Shown here: piece by piece, positions 15,896-24,752 of the stretch
Layout of the letters: each line of letters starts with the position of its first letter
How positions within the stretch are numbered: position 1 is the stretch's first letter
Assembly: GCA_017303575.1 (NCBI GenBank)
Contig: JAFLCL010000034.1
Location: 1 to 50,878 of the forward strand
Source of the DNA: Deltaproteobacteria bacterium
GTDB taxonomy: Bacteria; Myxococcota_A; Polyangia; Polyangiales; Sandaracinaceae
Direction: 5' to 3'
Length of the DNA stretch: 50,878 bases
Notes under the pieces: model-generated
Told to the model about the DNA's origin: nothing
What the model saw: only the letters and a program-made list of their open reading frames with translations
Databases searched by the model: none
Program-made: the position numbers and the translations under genes

Positions 15896-15915
15896 CGCTG
15901 AGTGACCACTCAGCG
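15896..15915. promoter_or_regulatory. Perfect 20-base palindrome, likely TetR operator
   Basis: CGCTGAGTG-AC-CACTCAGCG: two perfect 9-base arms around a 2-base centre. It includes the GTG start codon of the tetR gene (15902) and lies in the 146-base divergent region with the ferritin/CDGSH gene. The size and TGAGTG...CACTCA form are typical of TetR-family operators, so autoregulation and control of the divergent gene are likely. Confidence 0.75.
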
Positions 15916-16591
15916 AACGTCCGAACGACAGCCGAAGCCGAAGGCGGGGCCCGAAGCGGAGCTCGGTACACGTGCACAGCAGGCGCTGCGGCGGCGCGAG
16001 CAGCTGCTCGCCGTGGCCGAGTCGCTCTTCGTGAAGCACGGCTATGCCGGCACCAGCACCAAGCGCATCGCGCAGGAAGCGGGCGTCGCCGAGGCGCTGG
16101 TGTTCCACCACTTCGGCACCAAGGACGCCATGCTCCTCGAGCTCTTCTCCCGTCGAGGGTCCTTCGCAGGCGAGGTCGCCGCGCTGGTGCTCGACGCGAG
16201 CCCGCGCACCGCGCGCGCGCTGTTCGTCTCCATTGCTGACGTCTATGGGTCGGTCTCTCCCGAGGAGGCGGCGTTCGTCGCGTTCGTCAGCGCGGAGGCG
16301 CTCGTTCACCCCGAGCTCGGTCGAACGATCCGTGAAGGCACGGCGCAGATGACGGCGCACCTCGTCCGCGCGCTCGAGCGGCGCGTGGTCGCTGGCGAGC
16401 TCCGCGAGGACGCGTCCCTCGAGGCCACCGTGCTCGGGTTCTTCGGCGGCTTCTCGTTCTTCTTCCAGCAGAACCGAGACGTCTCGAAGCGCGCTTGGAA
16501 GGGTCGCGCCGCGCGCTTCGCGGCCGCGTGGGCCGAGCAGTGCTGGCGTGGGATCGCGAGCACGAAGGCGCTCCGCGAGGTGACGTCGTGA
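15902..16591 (+). CDS. TetR-family transcriptional regulator
   Basis: A 229-residue one-component repressor. The TetR helix-turn-helix is at about residues 30-80 (REQLLAVAESLFVKHGY, TKRIAQEAGVAEALVFHHFG), followed by a helical ligand-binding and dimer domain. The start must be the GTG at 15902 or later, because the codon just before it (15899-15901) is an in-frame TGA and no other good start precedes the DNA-binding domain. The start codon lies inside the 20-base palindrome, so a bound repressor would block the transcript start or the translation start; the mRNA may be leaderless. Its TGA overlaps the GTG of the COQ4-like gene, making one operon. Confidence 0.9.
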   Translation: MTTQRTSERQPKPKAGPEAELGTRAQQALRRREQLLAVAESLFVKHGYAGTSTKRIAQEAGVAEALVFHHFGTKDAMLLELFSRRGSFAGEVAALVLDASPRTARALFVSIADVYGSVSPEEAAFVAFVSAEALVHPELGRTIREGTAQMTAHLVRALERRVVAGELREDASLEATVLGFFGGFSFFFQQNRDVSKRAWKGRAARFAAAWAEQCWRGIASTKALREVTS

Positions 16592-17535
16592 GCGTCGATC
16601 GACCGATCGCGCGAGCGCTGCTCGTCGCGATGGACGACGTCTGCGCCGCGGGCCGATCGAGCGCACGCAGCGAGGCGCTGCTCGCCGTGAGCGCGGCGAG
16701 CCTCGACCTCACGCTCGAGGAGGCGCGTCGTGACCGGACGTCGATCGAGGACGCCGTGGTTTCGCCCGACGCGCGCCGCGCGCTCGTCGATGCGCTCGTG
16801 ATCGCGGCATGCATCGAGACCGAGGTGGACGCGCCCAAGGAGCGTGTCGTCACGACGTACGCGTCGCGCCTCGGCGTGCGCTCGCCCTGGGTCGCGCTCC
16901 TTCCGGCGCTGCGACGACGGAGCGTGCTCACGATCCAGCGAGCGCTCGTGAGCCGCTCACCCGATGGTCGACGTGTGTTCTCGCGTCTCTGGTCCGAGCG
17001 TGGCGTCGGAGGCCTGCTCGAGGCCGCGAGCTTCGTCGCGGGACTTCACCGAGATCCACCCCTGGCGGCCCGCTTCCGCGCGCTGTCGTCCCTTCCGAAC
17101 GGCACGCTCGGCAAGGCGTTCTTCGACCACCTCGATCAGCGCGGGCTCACCTTTCCCGGCGAGAAGGGCGGCCTCCCCGAGCGAATGATCCACCACGACC
17201 TCATGCACGTCGTGAACGGCTATGGCACCGATCCCGCGGGCGAGTGCGAGATCGCCGGGTTCTACGGAGGACACGCCTCGAAGATGGGTGAGCCCCAGTG
17301 GTTCACGTTCTTCGTCACCGCGCTCGCGACGTTCCACCTGGACCTGCCAGTGAGCCCATCGATCGTCACGCCCGCGCGCGGCGCGTTCGACCCTGCGCGC
17401 GTGATGCCGGCGTTCTTGCGAGGTCGACGCGTGACCACCGATGTGATGGGCGCGTGGGACTACTGGTCGCTCTTGCCACAGACCTTGGAGGAGAGTCGCG
17501 CGCGTCTCGGCATCGCCGCCGAGGAGCACGCATGA
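16588..17535 (+). CDS. COQ4-like zinc-motif protein
   Basis: A 315-residue protein whose C-terminal half carries the COQ4 signature HDxxHx11E exactly: His203-Asp204, His207 and Glu219 in HHDLMHVVNGYGTDPAGECE. In eukaryotes Coq4 supports ubiquinone assembly; bacterial relatives are found outside that pathway. The N-terminal 100 residues are helical and faintly like the TerB tellurite-resistance fold (RRALVDALVIAACIETEVD), which is inference. The GTG at 16588 overlaps the tetR stop (GTGA), so it is the repressor's operon partner. No ubiquinone genes are nearby. It converges with the ABC permease gene 7 bases away. Confidence 0.75.
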   Translation: MSVDRPIARALLVAMDDVCAAGRSSARSEALLAVSAASLDLTLEEARRDRTSIEDAVVSPDARRALVDALVIAACIETEVDAPKERVVTTYASRLGVRSPWVALLPALRRRSVLTIQRALVSRSPDGRRVFSRLWSERGVGGLLEAASFVAGLHRDPPLAARFRALSSLPNGTLGKAFFDHLDQRGLTFPGEKGGLPERMIHHDLMHVVNGYGTDPAGECEIAGFYGGHASKMGEPQWFTFFVTALATFHLDLPVSPSIVTPARGAFDPARVMPAFLRGRRVTTDVMGAWDYWSLLPQTLEESRARLGIAAEEHA

Positions 17536-17542
17536 CGCTCTC

Positions 17543-18349
17543 TCAGCTCGAGGCGGACGTGTAGCGGGCGAGCGCGCGCAGGAAGACCACGCGCGAGGCG
17601 AGACTGAACCCGAGGCCGAACGCGAGCGCGATCACGACGCGCCACGGCTCGAGCAGGCCGAGCAGCGCCCACGCCGGGTAGCTCGTCATCAGCGCGAGCG
17701 GGATCACGAACGTGAAGAAGAAGCCGAGCGCGCCTCGGTACACCGTCGCGGGCCAGCGGGCGGCGTCGAAGATGCTCGTGAACAAGAAGCGCAGGTTGTC
17801 GATGCGTCCCACGTAGAACGCAGCGGACACCGTGAGGATCCAGAGGCCGTAGAGGATCGAGACGGCGCTCACGAAGAGCATGAGACAGAGGAACAGATCG
17901 ATTACGGTCGGCCAGCGATCGAGCAGCACGAACGCGCGCAACACGATCGCGATCCCCGCGAGCACGTTGAGCACACGGAACGGCGCGAAGCGCGCGGTGG
18001 AGACGAGCAGCTGCGCGTCGGCAGGCTTGAGCAGCACGAAGTCGAGCGTGCCGGTGCGCACGTGCTCGACGACGGTGCCGAGGCTCGGGTGGATCGCGCC
18101 CTCGAGCACGCCCTGGAGGATCGTGAAGAAGCCGAGCACCACGAGCGCCTCGGCGAACGTGTAGCCCGCGATGCGAGGGCGTTCCTCGAACACGAGCCAC
18201 AGCGGCAAGAGCGCGGTGAACGTCCAGAACACCGAGAAGAACGCGTCGGCGAAGAGCTCCCAGCGGTACTGCATCGCGAGCAACGCCGAGAGCCGCAGCT
18301 GCACGCGCACGATGCCGAAGTTGCGGGCCAGGCTGTCGATCGGGAGCAT
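17543..18349 (-). CDS. ABC-2-type transporter permease
   Basis: A 268-residue membrane protein with about six hydrophobic helices, resembling the ABC-2 permease family (DUF990-like). Key stretches are YRWELFADAFFSVFWTF, then EALVVLGFFTILQGVLEGAI and the cytoplasmic-loop segment TGTLDFVLLKPADAQLLVS, which is characteristic of this family. Such permeases usually work with a second permease and an ATPase encoded next door, but neither is present here, so the partners must lie elsewhere or the set is incomplete. The substrate is unknown. It converges with the COQ4-like gene. Confidence 0.85.
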   Translation of the reverse strand: MLPIDSLARNFGIVRVQLRLSALLAMQYRWELFADAFFSVFWTFTALLPLWLVFEERPRIAGYTFAEALVVLGFFTILQGVLEGAIHPSLGTVVEHVRTGTLDFVLLKPADAQLLVSTARFAPFRVLNVLAGIAIVLRAFVLLDRWPTVIDLFLCLMLFVSAVSILYGLWILTVSAAFYVGRIDNLRFLFTSIFDAARWPATVYRGALGFFFTFVIPLALMTSYPAWALLGLLEPWRVVIALAFGLGFSLASRVVFLRALARYTSASS

Positions 18350-18461
18350 GCGAGGAGATCGATCGTGTCAGCGACGGTGACGCGTGGCGACCGCGATCGG
18401 CGCGAGGCCGGGGAGCGCCGTCGACGAGCGAACGGTCGCTTGGGTGATTGGTCTCGCGCGC

Positions 18462-19406
18462 ATGGATCGATCAAGCTCGCGCACCATGCTGCGGACCTCG
18501 CTCGCCGTGCTGCTCTCGCTCGCGTCGCTCGTCCTCGTCGTGCCTGCCTCGGCGCAGTCCACGGGCGAGTACTCGCTCACGTCCAGCTCGCGCTTCACGC
18601 TCGACCTCGGCTTCTATTATGGCGAAGGGCCGGATCTGATCGGCCAGCGCCACGGGCGCGCGCTGCTCGTTCCCAGCCTCGCGATCAACGCGGACGTCTT
18701 CGCGATCTCGGACGACGTCTCGCTCTCGATCGACGTCCAGTTCCGCAGCGTCGCGAGCTTCGGCCGCTGGGTGCTCGAGGACCGCACCGACTTCCGCGCG
18801 GGCAACCTCCATGGCGGTGTGCGCGTGGCCGTTCGACCGATGCGCGAGCTCCGGGTGCGCGGTGGCTTCGGTGTCGTGGGGCCGCTCATGAACGTGTACG
18901 ACGCTGGCAGTCTGATCCCGCCCGTCGCGGCGGACTTCGCGATCATTCAGGTCCCGCTCAGCGCGCTGCCGAACGGGGCGTGGGATCCGTGGATGGTCTC
19001 TCGGGGCTATGTCCCGCTCGTGTTCCGCGTCGACGCCGAGTACCGACAGGACTGGCTCTTCTTCGGCGGCGAGGCCGCGCTCGGAGTCGGTGTACCGGTG
19101 CTCGAGGGCTACGAGGGCGTCGCGATCGGCGCGCAGCTCGGCCTGTGGGGTGGCGTGCGCCCCATCCCCGAGCTGGCCGCCGGTCTCCGCGTCCAGACCG
19201 TCATGTACGACGAGGGCCGATCGTCGGGCGACCCTTCGGCAGTGGGCTTCTTCACGCTCGTGCCCTTCGTGCGCGGCGAGCTGAACGACGTGTTCCTCGA
19301 GAGCCGCTTCTTCGTGAACGTCGTCGACAACACCGCGTACGACACGATCGGCGAGAAAGCCTGGGGCCTCTACCTGCTGATCGGCAGCGACTTCGACGTA
19401 CGCTGA
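18462..19406 (+). CDS. Secreted or outer-membrane beta-rich protein
   Basis: A 314-residue protein with a signal peptide (SSSRTMLRTSLAVLLSLASL, cleavage after PASA near residue 32). The mature part alternates polar and hydrophobic residues with many aromatic and Gly residues (SRFTLDLGFYYG, LRVRGGFGVVGPL, VGVPVLEGYEGVAIGAQLGL), which suggests beta strands and an outer-membrane barrel. The start may be ATG 18462 or ATG 18486; both give a signal peptide and neither has a clear ribosome site. The acyl-CoA dehydrogenase-like gene follows 4 bases later. No specific family recognised. Confidence 0.75.
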   Translation: MDRSSSRTMLRTSLAVLLSLASLVLVVPASAQSTGEYSLTSSSRFTLDLGFYYGEGPDLIGQRHGRALLVPSLAINADVFAISDDVSLSIDVQFRSVASFGRWVLEDRTDFRAGNLHGGVRVAVRPMRELRVRGGFGVVGPLMNVYDAGSLIPPVAADFAIIQVPLSALPNGAWDPWMVSRGYVPLVFRVDAEYRQDWLFFGGEAALGVGVPVLEGYEGVAIGAQLGLWGGVRPIPELAAGLRVQTVMYDEGRSSGDPSAVGFFTLVPFVRGELNDVFLESRFFVNVVDNTAYDTIGEKAWGLYLLIGSDFDVR

Positions 19407-19410
19407 CGCG

Positions 19411-20358
19411 ATGGACCTCACGCGCGCGCTCCTCTCCACGCCGCTCGATCCGAGCCCGATCGAGCACGTGGCCGCGTGGTGGCCGCGACACCTCGCGATC
19501 GCGGGCCGCGCGGAGAACACCTTCGAGCGCGCCGTGCGCTCGGGGCTCGAGGCCGATCGTCTCGCGTGGGCGTTCGCGAGCGGCTACCGCCACGCGCTCG
19601 ATCGCCTCGTGCCCGGCCTGCCGCTCGAGTCGATGGCTGCGCTCGCGGTGACCGAAGAAGCGGGCAACACGCCGAAGGCGATCGCGACGCGCCTCGTGAT
19701 CGAGGGCGACCGTGCGCGCGTCACCGGCGACAAGCGCTGGACCACGCTGGGACCGCACGCGACGGAGATCCTCGTGGTGGCGCGTGTCGATCCGCCCGAG
19801 GCCCCGCGTCCGATGTTGCGCGTGGTGCGCGTGCCCGCCGGCGCGAAGGGCCTCGTGATCACCACGATGCCCGACACGCCGTTCGTGCCCGAGATCCCGC
19901 ACGCGAGCCTCTCGCTGCGCGACGTCGAGGTGTCGATCGACGCCGTGCTGCTCGGTGATGGCTACGACCGCTACGTGAAGCCGTTCCGCACGATCGAGGA
20001 CGTGCACGTCTTCGGCGCCGCGCTCGGTCACGCGATCCGCGAGCTGCGTCTCCGGTCCGAAGGCGCGAGCGATCGAGAGGCGATGCACCGCACGATCGAG
20101 CTCGCGCTCGCGACGATCGCCTCGCTCACCTCGATCGCAGAGATGCCGGCGGAGGAGCCGAGCACCCACGTGGCGCTCGCGGGCGCGATCACGCTGGGCA
20201 AGGACGTGTTCGCGCGCCTCGACGCGGCGATCGCGACGGCAGACGACGAACGCGCGGTCCGTCTGCGGCGCGATCGCACGCTCCTCTCGATCGCAGGCGC
20301 CGCGCGCGGCAAGCGCCTCGAGCGTGCGTGGTCCGAGCTCGGCCCTGCATCGACCTGA
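19411..20358 (+). CDS. Short acyl-CoA dehydrogenase-family protein
   Basis: A 315-residue protein resembling the N-terminal and middle domains of acyl-CoA dehydrogenases: VTEEAGNTPKAIATRL, then VTGDKRWTTLGPHATEILVV, which corresponds to the flavin-binding beta domain. It is about 65 residues shorter than usual (about 380), and the C-terminal helical part lacks the YEGTS-type segment that supplies the catalytic Glu in the MCAD group (compare the gene at 39823). It may therefore be a divergent or non-dehydrogenase member. Starts 4 bases after the beta-rich protein gene. Confidence 0.75.
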   Translation: MDLTRALLSTPLDPSPIEHVAAWWPRHLAIAGRAENTFERAVRSGLEADRLAWAFASGYRHALDRLVPGLPLESMAALAVTEEAGNTPKAIATRLVIEGDRARVTGDKRWTTLGPHATEILVVARVDPPEAPRPMLRVVRVPAGAKGLVITTMPDTPFVPEIPHASLSLRDVEVSIDAVLLGDGYDRYVKPFRTIEDVHVFGAALGHAIRELRLRSEGASDREAMHRTIELALATIASLTSIAEMPAEEPSTHVALAGAITLGKDVFARLDAAIATADDERAVRLRRDRTLLSIAGAARGKRLERAWSELGPAST

Positions 20359-20373
20359 GCCCGACCCGCGCGA

Positions 20374-22158
20374 TCAGACGAGGATCTCGGGCGAGCTCGG
20401 CGCGAGCGCGATGCCGAGCTCGCGTCGCAGCGAGAGCCATCCCGGGGAGACCGCGTAGCTCGCGAGGTCGTCGACGACCTCTTCCACGTCGAGCCCTGCT
20501 TGCGCTGGGAGCAAGCGCGCCATGCGTGCGGCGAGGTGGATCGAGCCGGTGAGCGCGAAGCCTGCGCGCACCGCCGAGACGTGCGCCGCGCGACGGAAGC
20601 GTGCGAGCTCGGCCGCGAGCTGCGTGCGCGGATCGCCACCGACGAGCGACAGCTCGCTGCACGCGTGACGAAGCGAGTCGCGCACCTGCGGCACCATGAA
20701 GCGCTCGATCGCCTCCGCGACCTTCACGAGGCGCGGCTCTGGCGCCATGCGTCGCTCGAGGAGCAGGCCCGCGCACGCGAGCGTGAGGAGGTCCGTGGTG
20801 TTCGGCAGGAGCGCGAACAGGTAGACCTCGGGTCGATAGAACGCGAGGTGGTGCGCGGCGACGAACAGCATCTCGTCTGCGCTGAACGAGCTCGCGAGCG
20901 AGCCACCGCACAGGCTGCCCATGGGCGAGACGTTGAGGTAGGCCAAGCCGCCGCTCACGTCGGTGCGGATCCAGAGGCGCGGCAGCGAGAGGGAGAGCGA
21001 GCGCGCGGCGCGACGGAACGCTGCGGCGAAGCCCGACTCTGCCGTCGCCACGTCCACGAGATCGCGCGGCCGCAGGCCGAGATCGCGCTCGGGCCGGAGC
21101 CGCATGGTGAGCAGCGCGGGCCACAACGCGGCGCAGAGGCGCGCGAGATCGGGATCCTCGTCGTCGTGGGCCACGTAGGCCGAGAAGAGATGGCGCGAGA
21201 GCGCGCTGCCGAGGCTCGGCGCGCCGTCGCCCGCGAGGCTCGCCAGACGTCGCTCCGTCGGATCGCCGGAGCCGAGGAACGAGAGCACGCGGGCCACCTG
21301 GCTCGCTTCGTCGAGCTCACCGCGCTCCCAGTGCCGCTGGAGGCGCACGCGCAGCGCGCTCGTGTCGCGCGGGCTCGTCACCGCGCGCATCGGCTGTGGT
21401 GTGAACGCGGGGGGCCGTACGCTCTCGTGCTCGCCGCTGTCGGGCACGCGCTCGCCGCGCACCCTCGCGAGCGCTGCGGGCGAAGGCGCGAGCGCTGGAG
21501 GGATGGTCGAGGAGCGATCGTCTGCGATCGCGTCGCCTTCGCGCTGCGGGGGCCGCGGTGGTCGCGGGCTGGGCCGCGGCGCCGGAGGCGAGCTCGGTCG
21601 CGCGCGCGGCAGCGGTGTCGGCGCGGAGTCGACCACGACGATCTTCCTCGCGAGATCTTCGACAGCGCCTTGGCCGCGGATCGGCGCCGGTGCGGGTGTG
21701 ATCGGCTTCCTGAGCACGTGCTCGGGCACCACGACGACCTCGGCCTCGACGCTCTCGGGCGGACGGATCGAGCTGCGCCGTGGCCGTTCGGTCCCACGAT
21801 CTCCACGGCCGGGAACGATCTCGACCCGCGCGGTCTCGTGTCGCACGAAGGGCTCGAGGCGCTGGGCCTCCTCGGCGTCGAGCGCGAGGCGAAGGACACG
21901 GCCATCGACCACGTTCACCTCGAGCGTCGCCACGCTCTCGGACGTCATGATCGCGAACGGCGAGTGGCCCCGCACCGGGATCGCGCGGAACAGCTCGAAG
22001 TGCGAGGGCCGCGAGAGGATCGCGCGCGCGCCGTCGTGACGGAGGACGAAGAGGAGCTGTCCGCTGGGCCGATCGAAGGCGCGATCGAGCAGCGCGAGGT
22101 CTCGGATGGACGCGGGCTCGAGATCGGGAGGCAGGAAGTCGAGGAAAGCAGCGAGCAC
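20374..22158 (-). CDS. Large hypothetical protein with proline-rich linker
   Basis: A 594-residue cytoplasmic protein of unrecognised family. Residues 1-130 form a globular start (FLDFLPPDLEPASIRDLALL...VATLEVNVVDGRVLRLALD). Residues about 160-290 are rich in Pro, Arg and Ser (disordered linker), and the C-terminal 280 residues are helical. The C-terminal piece DEMLFVAAHHLAFYRPEVYL is like a segment seen in other large myxobacterial repeat proteins; it lacks a HExxH metal motif, so a peptidase role is not supported. The start is probably GTG 22158; the frame stays open far upstream but there it is the antisense of the SDR gene. Confidence 0.7.
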   Translation of the reverse strand: MLAAFLDFLPPDLEPASIRDLALLDRAFDRPSGQLLFVLRHDGARAILSRPSHFELFRAIPVRGHSPFAIMTSESVATLEVNVVDGRVLRLALDAEEAQRLEPFVRHETARVEIVPGRGDRGTERPRRSSIRPPESVEAEVVVVPEHVLRKPITPAPAPIRGQGAVEDLARKIVVVDSAPTPLPRARPSSPPAPRPSPRPPRPPQREGDAIADDRSSTIPPALAPSPAALARVRGERVPDSGEHESVRPPAFTPQPMRAVTSPRDTSALRVRLQRHWERGELDEASQVARVLSFLGSGDPTERRLASLAGDGAPSLGSALSRHLFSAYVAHDDEDPDLARLCAALWPALLTMRLRPERDLGLRPRDLVDVATAESGFAAAFRRAARSLSLSLPRLWIRTDVSGGLAYLNVSPMGSLCGGSLASSFSADEMLFVAAHHLAFYRPEVYLFALLPNTTDLLTLACAGLLLERRMAPEPRLVKVAEAIERFMVPQVRDSLRHACSELSLVGGDPRTQLAAELARFRRAAHVSAVRAGFALTGSIHLAARMARLLPAQAGLDVEEVVDDLASYAVSPGWLSLRRELGIALAPSSPEILV

Positions 22159-22238
22159 GTGGTCGTGGTGTAACTGGCACGATCCGGCCGTCCAGTGCGA
22201 AGCGACCGATCGCGGTCTGCCGCCGAATTCGGACCGCG

Positions 22239-23009
22239 TCAGCCGATGGTCCAGCCGCCGTCGACGACCACGCACTCGCCCGTGAAGTAGCTGCCTTGAT
22301 CGCTGGCGAGGAGGAGCGCGATGCCCGCGATGTCCTCGGGCTGCGCGATCTTCTTGATCGCCATGCGCGAGAGCACCATCTCGCGGATCTCGTCGTTCGC
22401 GGTGAGCGCGGACGCGAACTTCGTGTCGACGAGGCCGGGCGCGATCGCGTTCACCCGTACGTTGGCGGGCCCGAGCTCCATCGCGAGCGTCTTGGTCATC
22501 GAGATGACCGCGGCCTTCGTCATCGCGTACACGCCCTGGAGCGGCATCGCCATCTGCCCTGCGACGGATGCGACGTTCACGATCGCGCCCGGCGCGTTGC
22601 GCGACTGGAGGTGCCTCACCACCGCGCGCGTCGTGTAGAAGTAGCCCTTCACGTTCACCTCGAACGTCTTGTCCCAGGCGAGCTCCTCCACGAGCATCAT
22701 CGGGCCGAAGTAGGGGTTGGTCGCCGCGTTGTTCACGAGCACGTCGACCTTGCCGAAGCGCTCGACGGCTTTCTCGACGAGCTGATCGATCTGCTCGCGG
22801 CTGCCGGTGTGACACGTGACCGCGAGCGCCTCGCCGCCCTCGGCCTCGATCTTCTTCTGCACCTCGGTGAGGCCCTCGAGCTTGCGCGACGCGAGCACGA
22901 CCTTGGCGCCCGCTTTGGCGTACGTGCGCGCGATCGACTCGCCGATGCCGCGGCTGGCGCCGGTGACGATCGCGACCTTGCCTTCGAGGTGGATGGTGGG
23001 CTGGCTCAT
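22239..23009 (-). CDS. Short-chain dehydrogenase/reductase
   Basis: A 256-residue NAD(P)-dependent oxidoreductase of the classical SDR type. The cofactor motif TGASRGIG is at residues 17-24, NNA at 93-95 and the catalytic Ser148, Tyr161 and Lys165 (NVASVAG, YAMTK). The C-terminal GQGSYFTGECVVVDGG-type ending is also typical, as in FabG-like and glucose-dehydrogenase-like enzymes. Its specific substrate cannot be told. The start MSQPTIHLEGK at 23009 follows a purine-rich stretch. It lies 37 bases after the membrane-protein gene on the same strand. Confidence 0.9.
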   Translation of the reverse strand: MSQPTIHLEGKVAIVTGASRGIGESIARTYAKAGAKVVLASRKLEGLTEVQKKIEAEGGEALAVTCHTGSREQIDQLVEKAVERFGKVDVLVNNAATNPYFGPMMLVEELAWDKTFEVNVKGYFYTTRAVVRHLQSRNAPGAIVNVASVAGQMAMPLQGVYAMTKAAVISMTKTLAMELGPANVRVNAIAPGLVDTKFASALTANDEIREMVLSRMAIKKIAQPEDIAGIALLLASDQGSYFTGECVVVDGGWTIG

Positions 23010-23046
23010 GCGCTCGATCTCCTTCGTGAGGTTCGTTCGATCGTGA

Positions 23047-23640
23047 TCACTCGGTGTCGCTCGGACGCGCGCGTCTCGTGCGCGCCGGTCGGTCGTCGGT
23101 CTCGGTGTCGGCGTTCTCGACGACTGTGCGCGCGAGCGCGGGCTTCTTGGCAGGCGTGGTGGACGCGGCCTTCTTGGGCGCGCTCGACTTCTTCTCGTCG
23201 TCGTCGCCACCGACGTGATCGATCTCGACGAGCAGGCCGAACGCCGTGGTGATCGATGCGAGCGCGAGCACGGGGATGGCGACCCACGAGAGCGATCCGT
23301 CCTCGGCGAGCGCCGGATCGGCAGGCAGCGAGAGCAGACCGACGAGGCTCGCGGGGAGCACGACGTCGAGGTGCGCGCAGAGCACCCAGTAGAGCAGCGC
23401 GCCGACGGCCACGCCTGCCACACACTTGAGCGCGGCCACGAGCCACGCGCCCTCGCGCCACGGCGCATGGCCGCCCGCGATGCCCGTGGTGCCGCACGCG
23501 GCCATCGCCGCGAGGTAGCCGAGGAGAGAGCCCGTCGGCATCGGCCAGCGCAGCGCGTAGCTGATCACGAGCCCGAGCGAGAGCCCGAGCACGAGCCCCT
23601 TCACGAGGCCCGAAGCGATCGCGATGCCGAGCGCGCGCAT
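23047..23640 (-). CDS. Integral membrane protein of unknown function
   Basis: A 197-residue protein with four probable membrane helices (GIAIASGLVKGLVLGLSLGL, YLAAMAACGTTGIAGG, LVAALKCVAGVAVGALLYWV and SWVAIPVLALASITTAFGLL). A polar, Lys/Ala/Thr-rich C-terminal tail of about 55 residues follows. No family recognised. The ATG at 23640 lies 46 bases from the divergent glycosyltransferase start. It is followed by the SDR gene, possibly one transcript. Confidence 0.7.
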   Translation of the reverse strand: MRALGIAIASGLVKGLVLGLSLGLVISYALRWPMPTGSLLGYLAAMAACGTTGIAGGHAPWREGAWLVAALKCVAGVAVGALLYWVLCAHLDVVLPASLVGLLSLPADPALAEDGSLSWVAIPVLALASITTAFGLLVEIDHVGGDDDEKKSSAPKKAASTTPAKKPALARTVVENADTETDDRPARTRRARPSDTE

Positions 23641-23686
23641 GAGGTCGCGGATGCTAGCAGCACACGCGCGTGTTACAGGCGCGCGC

Positions 23687-24673
23687 GTGACGTCGAAGGT
23701 CGGGCTCGTCGCGATCGGACGAAACGAGGGTGAGCGCCTCGTTCGTTGCCTGACGTCGGTGCTCGGGCGCGTGGATCGTGTGGTCTACGTCGACTCCGGA
23801 TCGACCGATGGATCGGCCGATCGCGCGCGTGAGCTCGGCGCCGACGTGCTCGATCTCGATCTCTCGCGGCCCTTCACCGCCGCGCGCGCACGCAACGAAG
23901 GCTTCGCGCGCCTGATGTCGATCGATCCCTCGATCGCGCGCGTGCAGTTCGTCGACGGCGACTGCGAGATCGTCCCCGGCTGGATCGAAGCGGCCATGAA
24001 GACGCTCGACGCGCGCGACGACGTCGCCGTGGTGTGTGGTCGACGTCGCGAGCGCTTCCCCGACGCCAGCATCTACAACCGCGTGATCGACGTGGAGTGG
24101 GACACGCCCGTGGGCGAGGCCCTGGCGTGCGGCGGCGACGCGATGATGCGCGTCGAGGCCTTCCGCGCGGTGGACGGCTACGACGGCTCGCTCATCGCAG
24201 GCGAAGAGCCGGACCTGTGTCTGCGGCTCCGCGCGCGGGGCTGGAGGATCCTCCGCATCGATCACGAGATGACGCTGCACGACGCGGCGATCACCGAGCT
24301 CCGCCAGTGGTGGCAGCGCGCTGTGCGATCGGGCCACGCCTACGCCGAGGGCGCGCACAAGCACGGCCGCGGGCCGGAGCGCCACTGGGTGAAGGAGACG
24401 CGTCGCATCGTGCTCTGGGGCGCGGTGATCCCCGGCCTCGCGCTCGCAGGCGCGCCGTTCACCGGCGGCCTCTCGCTCTCGCTCTTCGCGGGCTATCCGG
24501 TGAGCGCGTACCGCGCGTTCCGTGCCGTGCGTCGACGCGGCGTGCCGATGGAGAGCGCGGCCGCCTACGCCGCGTTCATGGTGCTCGCGAAAGGCGCCGA
24601 GCTCGAGGGCGCGCTGCGCTTCTGGCGCAACCGCGCGCGCGGCGAGAAGAGCGGCCTCATCGAGTACAAGTGA
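23687..24673 (+). CDS. GT2-family glycosyltransferase
   Basis: A 328-residue family-2 (GT-A fold) glycosyltransferase. The N-terminus KVGLVAIGRNEGERLVRCL binds the nucleotide sugar, and VYVDSGSTDGS supplies the family Asp motif. FVDGDCEIVPGW contains the DxD-like metal site, and GEEPDLCLRLRARGW matches the ED motif region. After about residue 230 there are two hydrophobic segments (LWGAVIPGLALAGAPF; YAAFMVLAKGAELEG), suggesting membrane association. GTG 23687 is chosen because homology begins immediately. The acceptor is unknown; no polysaccharide cluster surrounds it. Confidence 0.9.
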   Translation: MTSKVGLVAIGRNEGERLVRCLTSVLGRVDRVVYVDSGSTDGSADRARELGADVLDLDLSRPFTAARARNEGFARLMSIDPSIARVQFVDGDCEIVPGWIEAAMKTLDARDDVAVVCGRRRERFPDASIYNRVIDVEWDTPVGEALACGGDAMMRVEAFRAVDGYDGSLIAGEEPDLCLRLRARGWRILRIDHEMTLHDAAITELRQWWQRAVRSGHAYAEGAHKHGRGPERHWVKETRRIVLWGAVIPGLALAGAPFTGGLSLSLFAGYPVSAYRAFRAVRRRGVPMESAAAYAAFMVLAKGAELEGALRFWRNRARGEKSGLIEYK

Positions 24674-24752
24674 AGTTCGAGAAAGCGCTCAGGGATCGAG
24701 ACACAATCGATTCACGGCCCGACTCGAAGCGCGGGCAGTCTTTCTCGGTCTC

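Noticed and set aside
19411..20358. A truncated pseudogene of acyl-CoA dehydrogenase
   Set aside because: The frame is intact with normal codon use, a sound start and a close upstream gene; a short divergent family member fits better.
20374..22158. The large hypothetical protein as an M48-type metallopeptidase
   Set aside because: The AAHHLAFYRPE stretch lacks HExxH, so no zinc site is supported.
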